A stretch of DNA of 64,000 bases from Aurantiochytrium sp. KH105 (Eukaryota; Sar; Bigyra; Thraustochytrida; Thraustochytriidae), in contig BGKB01000097.1 in the NCBI GenBank assembly GCA_003116975.1, positions 1-64,000 of the forward strand, given 5' to 3'. Positions within the stretch are counted from its first letter, which is position 1, and every line of letters begins with the position of its first letter. The notes beneath the pieces were generated by a model that had not been told where the DNA came from, searched no databases, and worked only from the letters and a program-made list of their open reading frames with translations. The translations under genes and the position numbers were made by a program. Shown here piece by piece: positions 18,851 through 29,118 of this stretch.

Positions 18851-21800
18851 TCATTCAGACGTGCCCTCCTGGGCGTTCCAGAGAGCTGTGTAGGCCCCAT
18901 CCTTGTTGGCGAGGAGCTCATCGTGAGTGCCTTGCTCGACAGGAACGCCATGCGAAAAGACGACAATCTTGTCGGCGTTCTGAATGGTCGTAAGTCGATG
19001 CGCCACAATGAGGGTAGTCGCTTGAAGCTCCTCAATCATCGTGTCGAGCGTATCTTGCACAATGCGCTGGGACTCGTTGTCGAGAGCGCTGGTTGCTTCA
19101 TCAAGAAGCAGAATCTTTGGGCGACGCATGAGGCAGCGGGCGAGGCAAATGCGCTGGCGTTGGCCGCCACTGAGCTGGCTTCCCTGGGGGCCCACATCGG
19201 TCTGGTAGCCGTCCGGAAACTCCATGATAAAATCGTGGGCATTAGCCCTCTTGGCAGCAGCTTCGACCATCTCCTGCGTGACTGGGGTGTTATCACCATC
19301 GGCGCCAGCAGGAATACCATAGGCAATGTTCTCAAAGATGGTCGTCGCGAAGAGCTGACCCTCCTGCTGCACGAAACCAATCTGCTGGCGCAGCCACGCC
19401 ACGTTGGCATCCTTGGCCTCGACGCCGCGAATCTTGACCGATCCGCTTGCGGCATCGTAAAAGCGTTCCACCAGTCCAACGCAAGTCGACTTGCCGCTGC
19501 CCGAGGCACCGACGAGCGCCACAGTGCTTCCACCCTTGATATTCAGCGACATGTTCTCGTACACGAGCGCGTCCGGGCGCGTAGGGTAGGCAAAGTTGAC
19601 TGCAGAAAAATCAATGTCCTCCGAAGTGACGGCCTCATCCTTGAGTCCAGAAGAATCGGAAGCATCGATCTTAGACTTGCGGTCGATAATGCTAAAGACA
19701 TTGCTGACGCCCACACTCGCCTTGGCAATATCGGGCGTCATGGCCGCCGACTGACCAATGCCAAAGCCGACCATCAGAATGGTCATGACACTTGTAAACA
19801 CATCGCGGAACGTGTAGCCCTCGTTGGCGATAAGGCGCGAGGCATAAAAGAAGGCCACGCCATAGACCATGAAGATGACGCACTGCGAAAAACCAAAGCC
19901 GAGACCGCCACTGATTCCCTTCTTGACGCCAAGCTTCGACGGACCGACCAAATGCTTGTCATACAAGTTGATGACCCGCGTGCGCAGACCAAACGCCGTC
20001 ACCGTGCGGATGCCGTAAATGGCTTCCGTGAGCGTCTGACCAGCTTCTGCCATGGCCACGTCGTCCTCCTTGGCAAGGCCCGACATGACGATGAGCTGCA
20101 GACCAGCGCCAACAATGATGATGGGCAACATGGCCACGAGCGCCAGCGTGAGTTGCCAACAAAAGACAAAGCCGATGACTATGCCTGAAATCGCCGTGAC
20201 CGAGTTCATAACAGCAAGACCCATGCGATCTGTCACCGAAGCCTTGACCACCGAAGCGTCCGAGGCCAACTTGGACGTGAGAGCGCCGACGCTGTTTTTG
20301 CGCTCGTCAAAGAATCCGATCTCCTGACGGAGCGCGGCGCGAAAGAGCTCGAGACGCACGCGCGTTGTCATGCGTTCGCCAATGATGCCAAAGTATGTAA
20401 ATTGTGCCCAGTAGCCAATGCCCGTAAGTACAGCCAACCCAATGAAAAAGTAAACGTAAAAGTTTGCTTCCTCCGAGATGATGTCTTGCGTCGGAAAGTA
20501 GTACACTGTGGCGATACCTGAAAAGAGAATTCCAAAGAGGGGCATGATGACGCCGTTGACGCAGGCCGCCAACATAGCTGGCACGTACAAGAGCTTTTCT
20601 GGTGCGCTGTAGGCAAAGAGACGACGCGTCGAGACCTTGTAAAGCTCCTTCTTCTTCTTCTTCTTCTTGCCCTTGGCGCTACCGTCTCCGGAAGACTCGT
20701 CGTCGCTATCAACGTCTTCTTCGTGGGGTGCGACCTCGTTTGTCTTCATTGCAGACTTGTTCGCGGCCGGCATGCCCGCAGCAGAGGCACCGCGGCTCGC
20801 GCGCGCGTCGCCTGCCATAAGGCTGTTGCCGCTACGGGCCTTGGAAGCGCTGATGGCCCCACTACCCTCGCGAAAGCTACCGCTGCCTTCCCGCGGTCCC
20901 GATGCGGCGCTCAGATGCGAGCCAAAGCGCTGCTGCACTTTGTCATCCGAGGACATGAGCGCTTGAATGTCCACCTCACCGGCTTCTTCTCCATTTTCGC
21001 CTTCTTGTGAGCGCTGCGCGGCGGCAACAAGTGCCGAGTACATGCCGTCAAGGGCCAAAAGTTCAGAATGCGAGCCTTGCTCGAGAACGCCACCCGCATT
21101 GGCACCGAGAACGACAATTTTGTCTGCGTTGCGAATGGTACTCAGGCGGTGCGCAATGACAACCGTGGTGCGGCTGCGCTTGCGCAAGAGGTCATCGAGG
21201 GCGCGCTGCACGATGCGTTCCGACTCAGAGTCGAGCGCAGAGGTTGCCTCATCGAGAATGAGCGTCGAAGGATCACGAATGATGGCGCGGGCAATTGCGA
21301 TGCGTTGCTTCTGACCGCCCGAAAGCGAGGATCCTCGTTCACCCACAAAGGTGTCAAAGCCCTCTGGAAGCTCGCTGATAAAGTCAAAGGCATTGGCGGC
21401 GCGCGCCGCGTCCTCAATATCCTGACGGGTAACCTCCACGCCGGGCGCGGCGCCCTGGGCAATGTTGTCGGCAATCGTGGTCGCAAAGAGGACAGGTTCC
21501 TGGCCAACCAGTCCAATCTGCGCGCGCAAGGATGCGACGTTGAACTCGCGAATGTCCCTGCCATCTAGCGTAATCTTGCCGCCCTCTGGATCGTAGAATC
21601 GCATCAGAAGCTGTGTCACTGTGCTCTTGCCGCAGCCAGAACCGCCGACCAGCGCGGTGGTCTTGTTCGGCTCAATTTCCAGGTTGACTCCATTGAAGAT
21701 GAGCACGTCTTTTCGGGCGGGATAGCGAAAGGTAACATTTTCGAGACGGTATTTGCCCACGAGGGTGGACTTGTTCACCTCGTCGCCAGGCGTTCCGCTT

Positions 21801-23281
21801 GCGTCAATCTCGGGCTCGCGATCAATGACTTGAAAGATTTTGCCTGCCGCCGCACGCGCGTTGGTCAAAGAAGTGATGCCAGGTGCCGCTTGGCCGATGG
21901 CCATGGATCCAATGATGATAGAGAAGAAGCAGGCAAGAATGTCGCCGCCATTGATGCATCCTGCATCGACGCCCTCGCGATTGCAGCCACAGTTGCACAT
22001 TGTGCACGAGCAGACATCTGCGGCGTTTTCAAAGGTGAATGAGGGTTCGTCGTATTCGTAGACCTGGCAGCCAAGCTGCAAGCCCTGCTCCCAGGAGATG
22101 GTGCGGCCGACCTCGCAGTACTGCGCCAGCGAAGGGTCCGACATGAGGCTCGCATCAAAGGGATAGTCATCAGCTGCCTGATCGCCACTCTTAAAGACGA
22201 GCACGGTACCGAACCAGAACGCAAGTGCATAGCAGCCAAAGTAGATGCCAAAGGTGAAGCCCATGCCGAAGCCCTGAGCACGCGACTTTTTGATACCGTT
22301 ATCTTCGGCGTGCTTGAGCTCATCATTGTAACGCTCCACGGTGCGGTTCTCAATCGAGTAGCTTTGGATCGTACGCACAAGAGAGAATGCTTCTTCCGCG
22401 ACGGCGCCAGCGCGCGCGTAGGCTCCGAGACCTCCACTGGTGGCATCTGCCATGAGTTTCATCATCATGAATCCACCGGCAGCGAGAAGTGGTGCCACGG
22501 CCAGAATTACAAGTGTCAGCTTCCAACTGTACACAAAACCGACCACGTATCCAGCGAGGAACATGGCAATGAACTGGAACATGGCTCCAAGCTTGTCGCC
22601 CAGACCGTCGCGAATGACCACGGTGTTCTCGGCAATTTTGCTCGAGAGCTGACCGGGGTTCGAGGTATCGAACCAGGCGACCTCTTGCCGCAGAATGGAG
22701 GCAAGGTACAACTTGCGGATGCGCAGTGTGATGCGCTCGCTCAAGATGGTGAAGAAGGCTACCTGGCCTGCGCCGCAAGCAAAGGCGCCGAGAGCGATCC
22801 ATGCGAAAAGCTTGGCATAATGTGCGCCTGCACCCAGGACGTCTCCGCCGTTAAAGTCGTCAACAAGGCCTCCAAGCAGAATCGAAAACAACGGCAGGGC
22901 TACGCCGGTACCGGCACCGCAAATCACGCCTGCCACACCCAGCAAGACGTCGAGCCAGTCCGCGTACTTGAAGAGGCCCCGGAAGGAGACCGAGGGGGCT
23001 TCATCCTCGTCACCCTCGCTCGAGTTCCCGTCGCCGCCGTTGCCCTTGTTGCCCTTGGTCGACGGGCCCTTCGTCCCGGTCTCCTTGCGCACCTCCACGG
23101 CGACCTCTTGCCCGTCCGGGTCCGCCTTCTTCTCCGCGGCCGGCGCTGCTTCTGCCGCCGTCGAGGTCGCCGTCGAAGCCGCCGTCGAGGCCGCCGCCTC
23201 GGCCGCCGGCAGCGCCGCGGCGGGCGGCGGGACCGGCGCGGGGGCGGTCGCGGCGACGACCTCCTCGGGCGTCGCCGCCAT
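18851..23281 (-). CDS. Full-size ABCB (multidrug-resistance/P-glycoprotein type) transporter
   Basis: 1476-residue ATP-driven exporter with TMD-NBD-TMD-NBD layout. After an Ala/Pro-rich acidic N-terminus of ~95 residues comes TMD1. NBD1 has Walker A GGSGCGKS (about 545), LSGGQKQR (about 650) and LILDEATSALD (about 673). A Ser/Lys-rich linker (about 780-900, including a KKKKKK run) leads to TMD2, and NBD2 has GASGSGKS (about 1255), LSGGQRQR and LLLDEATSALD. All catalytic motifs are canonical in both halves, so both ATP sites should work. Odd: TMD1 carries a long extracellular insertion (about residues 370-450) with a dense cysteine cluster, CSCTMCNCGCNREGVDAGC, before its last helix. The length is greater than human ABCB1 (1280) because of this loop, the N-terminus and the linker. 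The substrate is not predictable. Confidence 0.95.
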   Translation of the reverse strand: MAATPEEVVAATAPAPVPPPAAALPAAEAAASTAASTATSTAAEAAPAAEKKADPDGQEVAVEVRKETGTKGPSTKGNKGNGGDGNSSEGDEDEAPSVSFRGLFKYADWLDVLLGVAGVICGAGTGVALPLFSILLGGLVDDFNGGDVLGAGAHYAKLFAWIALGAFACGAGQVAFFTILSERITLRIRKLYLASILRQEVAWFDTSNPGQLSSKIAENTVVIRDGLGDKLGAMFQFIAMFLAGYVVGFVYSWKLTLVILAVAPLLAAGGFMMMKLMADATSGGLGAYARAGAVAEEAFSLVRTIQSYSIENRTVERYNDELKHAEDNGIKKSRAQGFGMGFTFGIYFGCYALAFWFGTVLVFKSGDQAADDYPFDASLMSDPSLAQYCEVGRTISWEQGLQLGCQVYEYDEPSFTFENAADVCSCTMCNCGCNREGVDAGCINGGDILACFFSIIIGSMAIGQAAPGITSLTNARAAAGKIFQVIDREPEIDASGTPGDEVNKSTLVGKYRLENVTFRYPARKDVLIFNGVNLEIEPNKTTALVGGSGCGKSTVTQLLMRFYDPEGGKITLDGRDIREFNVASLRAQIGLVGQEPVLFATTIADNIAQGAAPGVEVTRQDIEDAARAANAFDFISELPEGFDTFVGERGSSLSGGQKQRIAIARAIIRDPSTLILDEATSALDSESERIVQRALDDLLRKRSRTTVVIAHRLSTIRNADKIVVLGANAGGVLEQGSHSELLALDGMYSALVAAAQRSQEGENGEEAGEVDIQALMSSDDKVQQRFGSHLSAASGPREGSGSFREGSGAISASKARSGNSLMAGDARASRGASAAGMPAANKSAMKTNEVAPHEEDVDSDDESSGDGSAKGKKKKKKKELYKVSTRRLFAYSAPEKLLYVPAMLAACVNGVIMPLFGILFSGIATVYYFPTQDIISEEANFYVYFFIGLAVLTGIGYWAQFTYFGIIGERMTTRVRLELFRAALRQEIGFFDERKNSVGALTSKLASDASVVKASVTDRMGLAVMNSVTAISGIVIGFVFCWQLTLALVAMLPIIIVGAGLQLIVMSGLAKEDDVAMAEAGQTLTEAIYGIRTVTAFGLRTRVINLYDKHLVGPSKLGVKKGISGGLGFGFSQCVIFMVYGVAFFYASRLIANEGYTFRDVFTSVMTILMVGFGIGQSAAMTPDIAKASVGVSNVFSIIDRKSKIDASDSSGLKDEAVTSEDIDFSAVNFAYPTRPDALVYENMSLNIKGGSTVALVGASGSGKSTCVGLVERFYDAASGSVKIRGVEAKDANVAWLRQQIGFVQQEGQLFATTIFENIAYGIPAGADGDNTPVTQEMVEAAAKRANAHDFIMEFPDGYQTDVGPQGSQLSGGQRQRICLARCLMRRPKILLLDEATSALDNESQRIVQDTLDTMIEELQATTLIVAHRLTTIQNADKIVVFSHGVPVEQGTHDELLANKDGAYTALWNAQEGTSE

Positions 23282-24658
23282 GGTTTCTCCTGCTCGTCTC
23301 TGCGCGCTGCCGCTCGCCGCCCAGCTGGCCAGCTGGCCTCGCGTCGAAGCGCGTCTGCTGCTCGCCCGCGCCTCTCGCGCCCCAGAACGTGCCTCGGAAC
23401 CGCGGCACAGTCCGCGCCCGCGGCCTGAACCTTCTTCTGCTCGCTCCCGGCGTCTTCCCCGCGCCGCGTCCCGGTCTCGGTCCTGCGCTTTCTCGCAAGC
23501 CTTCTTGGGTCTCTGCCGCGGCTGCGCTCTCAGCCGGCCCGCCTCGCCTCGCTGTCCCGGCCGCGACTCGCGTTCGGGGTCTGCCGCGCTGCGCTGTCTG
23601 TTTAGCGGGCGGGCGCGACATGCTCGCGCTCGGCCGCGTCTTGCGGTTTCCTGCCCCTGGAAATCGCGGCAGGATCATCACCATCGATATCGTTTTCGTC
23701 GATTTTCGTTATCGTTATCAGCATCGTTTCGGCATCGTCGCCCGGCTTGGGCCGGGATAAGAAAACGCCCTGCGGGCTCTGCCTCGCCGCGAAAACGTGC
23801 TGCTGGCCGCGAGGGCGCTCTCGAGCGGCCGCGTCGTTGCGGCGGACGCAGCTAGCGAGCTCGCGCGTCGCGTCGCGTTGCGAGGCGAGGCGGCGCGCCC
23901 GGTCTTGACGTAGACACTATCGTAGACTCGCATCCCGCGCGCGCCGTTTGCGACAGAGCACACCGCGCCCCTGTCACTCGCTCCCTGCTCGACCGGCCGG
24001 CCGACCACCTAGCTTTGCAGGCTTCCCGAGGGCACGGACCTGCTGAATTGATGGAAACAGAACTCGGCGCAGGCCGAGATGAAGTTCGTGCGGGCTGTGA
24101 TCTACCACGAGTTTCGTCGCGAGCAAGTCCGCCGCGCCGAAGAGCGCCAAGACGCCCTGAATTCTGTCGCGACGGTCCTCGACTCGAGCACCGGCGCGAT
24201 CGGTCCTGGTTGGAGCTGCAGCTGCACTGCACGCTCAAGACTTGGGCCCGGGAGCGACAGCGCATCGGCCTTTGATGTCGTGGAGCTCAGGACCGACCGA
24301 CGAGCGACGTCGAGGCGGCAGCGGCGTCGTCATCAGCAGCAGCAGCTGCAGCAGCAGATGAGACAGTGAATGGGTGGATGCGGCTCTCCGGGAGGATCGA
24401 TGAGGACCGAGGCGCCATGCGCCGGGCTGGAGTGGCGACATTTTGGAGGACGTAGGACGCAGGGGGAAGGAGGAAGAAACGAAAAGCACTGCTGCTGCTG
24501 GTGTGGCAGCTGCTGCTGCTGCTGCGGCTGCTCGTCCGGCGGGCGGAGATGATGAGCACAAGAGCACGACTGCGAAGTTTCACTGGTGGAAAGAAAGTTT
24601 AGAAGGGACTCTATAGGTACTACTAGGCCTACTATGTGCGCCGACCACTCGGTTAGAA
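23282..24658. other. Intergenic region upstream of the ABC transporter and downstream of the channel gene
   Basis: GC-rich promoter DNA up to about 24000. A + strand frame at 24079-24369 starts with ATG and a plausible first 40 residues (MKFVRAVIYHEFRREQ) but ends in glutamine-coding CAG repeats and has no family match. CAG/CTG-type triplets recur around 24335-24360 and 24490-24530. Confidence 0.45.
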
Positions 24659-27600
24659 CTAACTGCTGGCATTCGCACCAAAGACGACGCGTTGACGGCT
24701 CCGCGGACTCCGAGGCTTCGAGGAGGGCTGCGGCACAGAGGTCGTCTTGAGCAGACCGTCCGAAGACTGCGGCATCGTAGACGTGGACCGCGAAAGCCCA
24801 TGCGAACGCGCGCGCAAGAGCACGACCTCCCGCTCGAGTCGACGATTGCTCAGAATGAGCTCCTTGACCGAGAGCGCGAGGTCCTCAATGTCCTTCTTGC
24901 TCGCCACAGGGGAGGATGACGAGAAATTCGCATGCGAAGAAAACAACCTCGAGCGCGAGCCCACTCCATCGCCAGACGTGCCGTCGAGCTGAGACCTGGG
25001 CGCATGAAAGACAGTAATGAGCTGGAGCTCCGATTTCTCGCTCAATGCCGCGCCAAATTCCTTGTCCACCGGCTCAAAGTGCAGCTGCCCAGACCCAGAG
25101 CGGTGGCCGCGCACCTCCATATCCGGGTGCAACGCCTTGGAAGCCGCAGCAACGCGGTCGACCTTTGGCCACGTAAACCCGCCCGTAGAACCCCGCACGC
25201 GATTGTACAAGGCGAAGAGCCAAGTCCGCACACGATGGAAAACATGTGAATTGCGCTTGCGGAAGACGGCGAGCTCTTCAATGTACGAGCGCGGAAGCTC
25301 CACCTCCACCGAGTCGTCCACCATTTCACGCACGTACTGGTTCGAGTCGCCGGGGGGAATGTATCGGCCAGAACGCTTGGCAATCTGCGCGGCCGTCTTA
25401 GAAAAGATGATCGAGTTCACGGCCATCTCGTAATGCTCGTAGAAAAGCACAAGACGCGCCTTTTGCATCATCCAGGCTGCCTGCGAGTTCTCGCTAATCT
25501 CCTCATATGTGTTGGTCATGACCGCCACCAAAAGGTTAACGACCACCAGACTGACGAGCACCATGTACACGGCAAGCACAAGAAAAGCAAACCACTTGCG
25601 CCAAAAGATGCTGTCCTCGTTCAGTGTCGTCACGTCCAGGTTAAAGATGAACATAAAGAGATTGATCCACGACATGCCCACCGAATTGTACTCGAGCGCG
25701 CTCTGCTCGTCCTTGAAGAGCACCGCCATCGAGAGCGAAAACCCCGTAATCAGCGTAAAAAGAACCAAGAAATACACAATGTTGCGCGAAATCATCCTGC
25801 GAATCGTTGCCATCGGCACACCAATTGACTCAAAGCCCTCGCCAAAGCCCAGGCCCCGGTAAAAGAGCCGCGGAATGACCACTGCACTCAGTACGTCTGC
25901 CACAATCAGCGCAATGTCAGGGTGCCCGTCCTCGGAAATATCTCTCCGCGGGATCGCGCGAAGTAATTGCGCCCCAAAGACCGCCACATGCGGAACAATG
26001 AAAAAGGCCTCGTTGCGCAGTTTGCAGTGCAGCACGTTCGACCACCGTGGCGCCCCGCCACTCAGCATGTCTGCCAGACGCGCCTGCACCACGTGAATGT
26101 ATGTGTACCGCGCATTCAAGGCAAAGAGGATCACATGCGCAATCAAATTCACCAAACCCATCACATTGGTCAAAGACGGTTCCCTCCAGACGCTTGCCAG
26201 CACGCCATACGGAAGCACTCTGTACGCGCTAAAGACGCTATAGACCAACAGACCTGTGAATGCGACGTGCACGAGGAACTCGAAAAAGACGACCTCTCGC
26301 GTGAAGAGGGTCCAACGCGCGTTCAGTACGAATTGCACGACGCGGTGCGATATGAGCTCCGCATTGTCGGTAAACACCATTTCCTTGAGCGCAAAGCTGC
26401 TGTGTGGAATGGTCCCGAGTAGCGAGATATTGTACGAGAAAACCTGCGCATTGTTTTCCCAGTGCAAAAAGTTTCGCTGCTGGTCGAGAATCTTGAGAGC
26501 CAGAGACGGTCGCTCACGCACAATGACATTGAAAAATGCCTCATAAAACGAAGACGAGCGCGATGCGTATACATCGGCCAGCGATACCCCATCCTCGTCG
26601 TACTCGGGAAGAACCTCCTGCTCCGGATTCGCGCGTCGGCCTGTGAGGAAGGCGCGTTTCAGCACGGTCCACTTGTTGCGCGCATTCTGTTGTAGCATGC
26701 GTTGCTGCAATTTTGCCGTCACCCCGCTGTTGCTTGACTCTTGCACAGAAGAAGAAGCCGTCCCACTCGAACCGTACGACGTTCGCGAACCCGCGCGCAA
26801 GAGCGGATCCCCGGACGCCGGGTCGGAAGCCACCGAAGAGGGTGCGTCCGCCTTGGTCGCTTCGACGTGAAGATCATCCACGCGGCGGCTATCTTGCGAG
26901 CGAAAGAGGCGCTTTGACAAATCTAAAAGGTACAAGGCCACACGGTGCTCTTCGTCGCTGGAGGCACGCAAGGCTGCTTCTTCGAGAGGGAGTCGTCCGT
27001 CGTCATTGGTCACATCCATGCGCGCGCCCTTGCTGACAAGGTACTTGGCCACGTCCACCGAGGTCGCCAGGTGTAGGGCAGTGTTACCGGAGAAATTGCA
27101 AAAACAGACGTCGGCACCGGCGCGCACAAGAACCTTGACGACGCGCTTGTTGTCAGCTGCAGTCGCCCACTGCAGCGGCGTCGACCCATTGTATGTGGTG
27201 CGTGCATTGACGTCCGCGCCTGCGTCCAAAAGGTATCGAATAATGTCTAAATTGTCGTTGTGCGTCGCCGTGTGAAGCGGGGTCTGCCCATTGAGGCCTC
27301 GAATGTCTACATCGACCCCGTGATCCACCAAGAGTCGACACACTTCTACAGAAGTCGCAATATGAAGAGCGCTTAGGCCGTACGAGACGGCATCTTTGAC
27401 GGGATTTAGCTGAGAGGCTGCTTCAACCGACATTTGTTCCAGACACCGTCGAGCCGCCTTGGCATCGCCGGCGGCGCTGGCACTCATGAGTTTATAAAAC
27501 GCAGCCTCTGATCCCTGTACGAGGCTCCCAAGACGCACCAAAAGTCTGTCCTCGCGAGTGTCGTAGCCACTCAAACTTCGGCTCAGACGCATCGGCTTGG

Positions 27601-28387
27601 CGGGGGGCTGCGCTTTTTCCGAGTCCGAGTCCATTTCGTTATCCGACTCGTCTGTTGTGCCTTCCCCCGCGCTGTCGACAGAAGTTAGCCGAGACAGAAA
27701 AGATGACTTGCCGTTCCCCGTGTCGGCACCGCCCCAGGCGCTGTCGACGCCAAGCGGTTCATGTGCACCTTCTCGCAAAAGCCCGCCTCCGGACGGCGCC
27801 TGGGACGGGGGCGCGGCAACGAGAGGACTCTGCCTCCCATCCTCGGCGCCAGTGTTGCTCGGCAATGGCAGCAAGCTGTCGAGTTGCATTTGTACAGAGT
27901 TCTGTCGTGACGAGGTTCCAGCTTCGAGCGGGGGCAGCATCGACGAAGTTGACGCAGACGACTGCGATCGGCCAATTGTCTCTCCCGGTGGCAAACTCGA
28001 AGTCTGCGAATGCACAGACCCAGGTGATGTGGGTGGCATGGATGAGGGAAGTAGCGAGAATGATGAAGACGACGACGAGGAAGCTGACCTCGGGGCCGTG
28101 AGCTGCGGCAACATCGACACCCCGATCTCGTCCATGCTTGCCTGTCTTGCAGTGCTGAGACCCACATCTTGCGGGGGCGGCTGACTCTGCGAACTCGTTG
28201 CCGCCATTTCATGCTGCGCACGCGTCACCTGCGCTTGCTGCCCCTGGGCCTCTTGCTCCTTAAGGGCCTGTCTCCTCCTGTGAGCTGAGTCGTCGTCTCC
28301 TTGGCTATCATCGACTTCTCTCCTCGCGCCAGCGCCTCTCGACGGCGCTTCTGCATCTTCCTCGCGCCGCGGGCCGCCTGAGGCCAT
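24659..28387 (-). CDS. Ankyrin-repeat cation channel, TRP-like
   Basis: 1242-residue membrane channel. The N-terminal ~280 residues are low-complexity and Ser-rich. Four to five ankyrin repeats follow (about 340-500), e.g. NGQTPLHTATHNDNLDIIRY and GSTPLQWATAADNKRVVKVL. A six-helix Ion_trans domain spans about 690-970, with a pore-region stretch INLFMFIFNLDVTTLN before the last helix VSLVVVNLLVAVMTNTYEEI. The VNLLVAVMTNTYE end of S6 and the ankyrin plus Ion_trans order are typical of TRPV/TRPA-type channels; S4 lacks a regular Arg/Lys ladder, arguing against a voltage-gated channel. The cytosolic C-terminus has a predicted coiled coil (DLALSVKELILSNRRLEREV) that may help tetramerise it. The ATG at 28387 is preceded by a TCGC microsatellite. 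Ion selectivity and stimulus are unknown. Confidence 0.85.
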   Translation of the reverse strand: MASGGPRREEDAEAPSRGAGARREVDDSQGDDDSAHRRRQALKEQEAQGQQAQVTRAQHEMAATSSQSQPPPQDVGLSTARQASMDEIGVSMLPQLTAPRSASSSSSSSFSLLPSSMPPTSPGSVHSQTSSLPPGETIGRSQSSASTSSMLPPLEAGTSSRQNSVQMQLDSLLPLPSNTGAEDGRQSPLVAAPPSQAPSGGGLLREGAHEPLGVDSAWGGADTGNGKSSFLSRLTSVDSAGEGTTDESDNEMDSDSEKAQPPAKPMRLSRSLSGYDTREDRLLVRLGSLVQGSEAAFYKLMSASAAGDAKAARRCLEQMSVEAASQLNPVKDAVSYGLSALHIATSVEVCRLLVDHGVDVDIRGLNGQTPLHTATHNDNLDIIRYLLDAGADVNARTTYNGSTPLQWATAADNKRVVKVLVRAGADVCFCNFSGNTALHLATSVDVAKYLVSKGARMDVTNDDGRLPLEEAALRASSDEEHRVALYLLDLSKRLFRSQDSRRVDDLHVEATKADAPSSVASDPASGDPLLRAGSRTSYGSSGTASSSVQESSNSGVTAKLQQRMLQQNARNKWTVLKRAFLTGRRANPEQEVLPEYDEDGVSLADVYASRSSSFYEAFFNVIVRERPSLALKILDQQRNFLHWENNAQVFSYNISLLGTIPHSSFALKEMVFTDNAELISHRVVQFVLNARWTLFTREVVFFEFLVHVAFTGLLVYSVFSAYRVLPYGVLASVWREPSLTNVMGLVNLIAHVILFALNARYTYIHVVQARLADMLSGGAPRWSNVLHCKLRNEAFFIVPHVAVFGAQLLRAIPRRDISEDGHPDIALIVADVLSAVVIPRLFYRGLGFGEGFESIGVPMATIRRMISRNIVYFLVLFTLITGFSLSMAVLFKDEQSALEYNSVGMSWINLFMFIFNLDVTTLNEDSIFWRKWFAFLVLAVYMVLVSLVVVNLLVAVMTNTYEEISENSQAAWMMQKARLVLFYEHYEMAVNSIIFSKTAAQIAKRSGRYIPPGDSNQYVREMVDDSVEVELPRSYIEELAVFRKRNSHVFHRVRTWLFALYNRVRGSTGGFTWPKVDRVAAASKALHPDMEVRGHRSGSGQLHFEPVDKEFGAALSEKSELQLITVFHAPRSQLDGTSGDGVGSRSRLFSSHANFSSSSPVASKKDIEDLALSVKELILSNRRLEREVVLLRARSHGLSRSTSTMPQSSDGLLKTTSVPQPSSKPRSPRSRQRVVFGANASS

Positions 28388-29118
28388 CTCGTCCGCCCGC
28401 TCGCTCGCTCGCTCGCTCGCTCGCTCGCGCGGGCGCTGCGCCTTGCACGCGCCAGCTCCGTGCGCGGGTCGATCGGTTTATGGGACTCGTGGAGCTTCAA
28501 GCTGCGAGCTCGGGCCTCCTCACTGTTACCTTTTGATTTAGCTTCTTTCTCTTTTTTTTTTTCCTTCGTTGCCGCACTGGCCGAGGCGACGCGAGGCGAC
28601 GCGACGCGAGCAAGCAGTCGCACGCGCTCCAACTCGCTCTCGCAGAAGGCCAGAGATCGATGCTAGATCCCGTCGCGCCACGAACCTTGGGCTCATCCGG
28701 GCTGCTTTGCGCACGAACTGTTCTTTCTCGAGACCGTTCCCATGTTAGTATGTGAGCTTCATAGTGGTTTACTACTAGGCTTAGTGGTAGTACTGACTAT
28801 GAGTACTACGGAGCCAACGGATCTAAGGTGGCAATGAACTTTTCTTTTTCATGTTGTGGAGCAAGAAACTCGGGTCGTCGTCGGCTATGGCGAGAGCTAT
28901 ATGCTTATGATAAGCGCAAGCCAGCGGCTGCGCTGGGCTCTACGACTGTACGCGTTGAGCTGTCGTTGTCGTCGTCAAGCGAGCAGCAAAGGAATTCATG
29001 ATCTGGGTGTGAAGCGAGCGTCCTTCGAAGTTTGCTCTGAAATCTGTAGACAAACCCGAAGCGACGACGGCGCGTAGCTTGCTTGGCAATCCAAAGACCT
29101 TGCTGCTCGTATTTGCAA
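28388..29118. other. Divergent promoter region between the channel and J-domain genes
   Basis: Begins with a (CGCT)n tetranucleotide run at about 28393-28427, just upstream of the channel start codon. The rest has only short frames and no recognised RNA gene. Confidence 0.5.

Noticed and set aside
18833-20188. 451-codon + strand frame opposite the ABC transporter
   Set aside because: Antisense to conserved NBD2/TMD2 sequence; no domain of its own.
24079-24369. Small + strand frame MKFVRAVIYHEFRREQ... between the ABC and channel genes
   Set aside because: Starts at an ATG but ends in CAG-coded glutamines and has no recognisable domain or flanking exon; left as part of the intergenic note.
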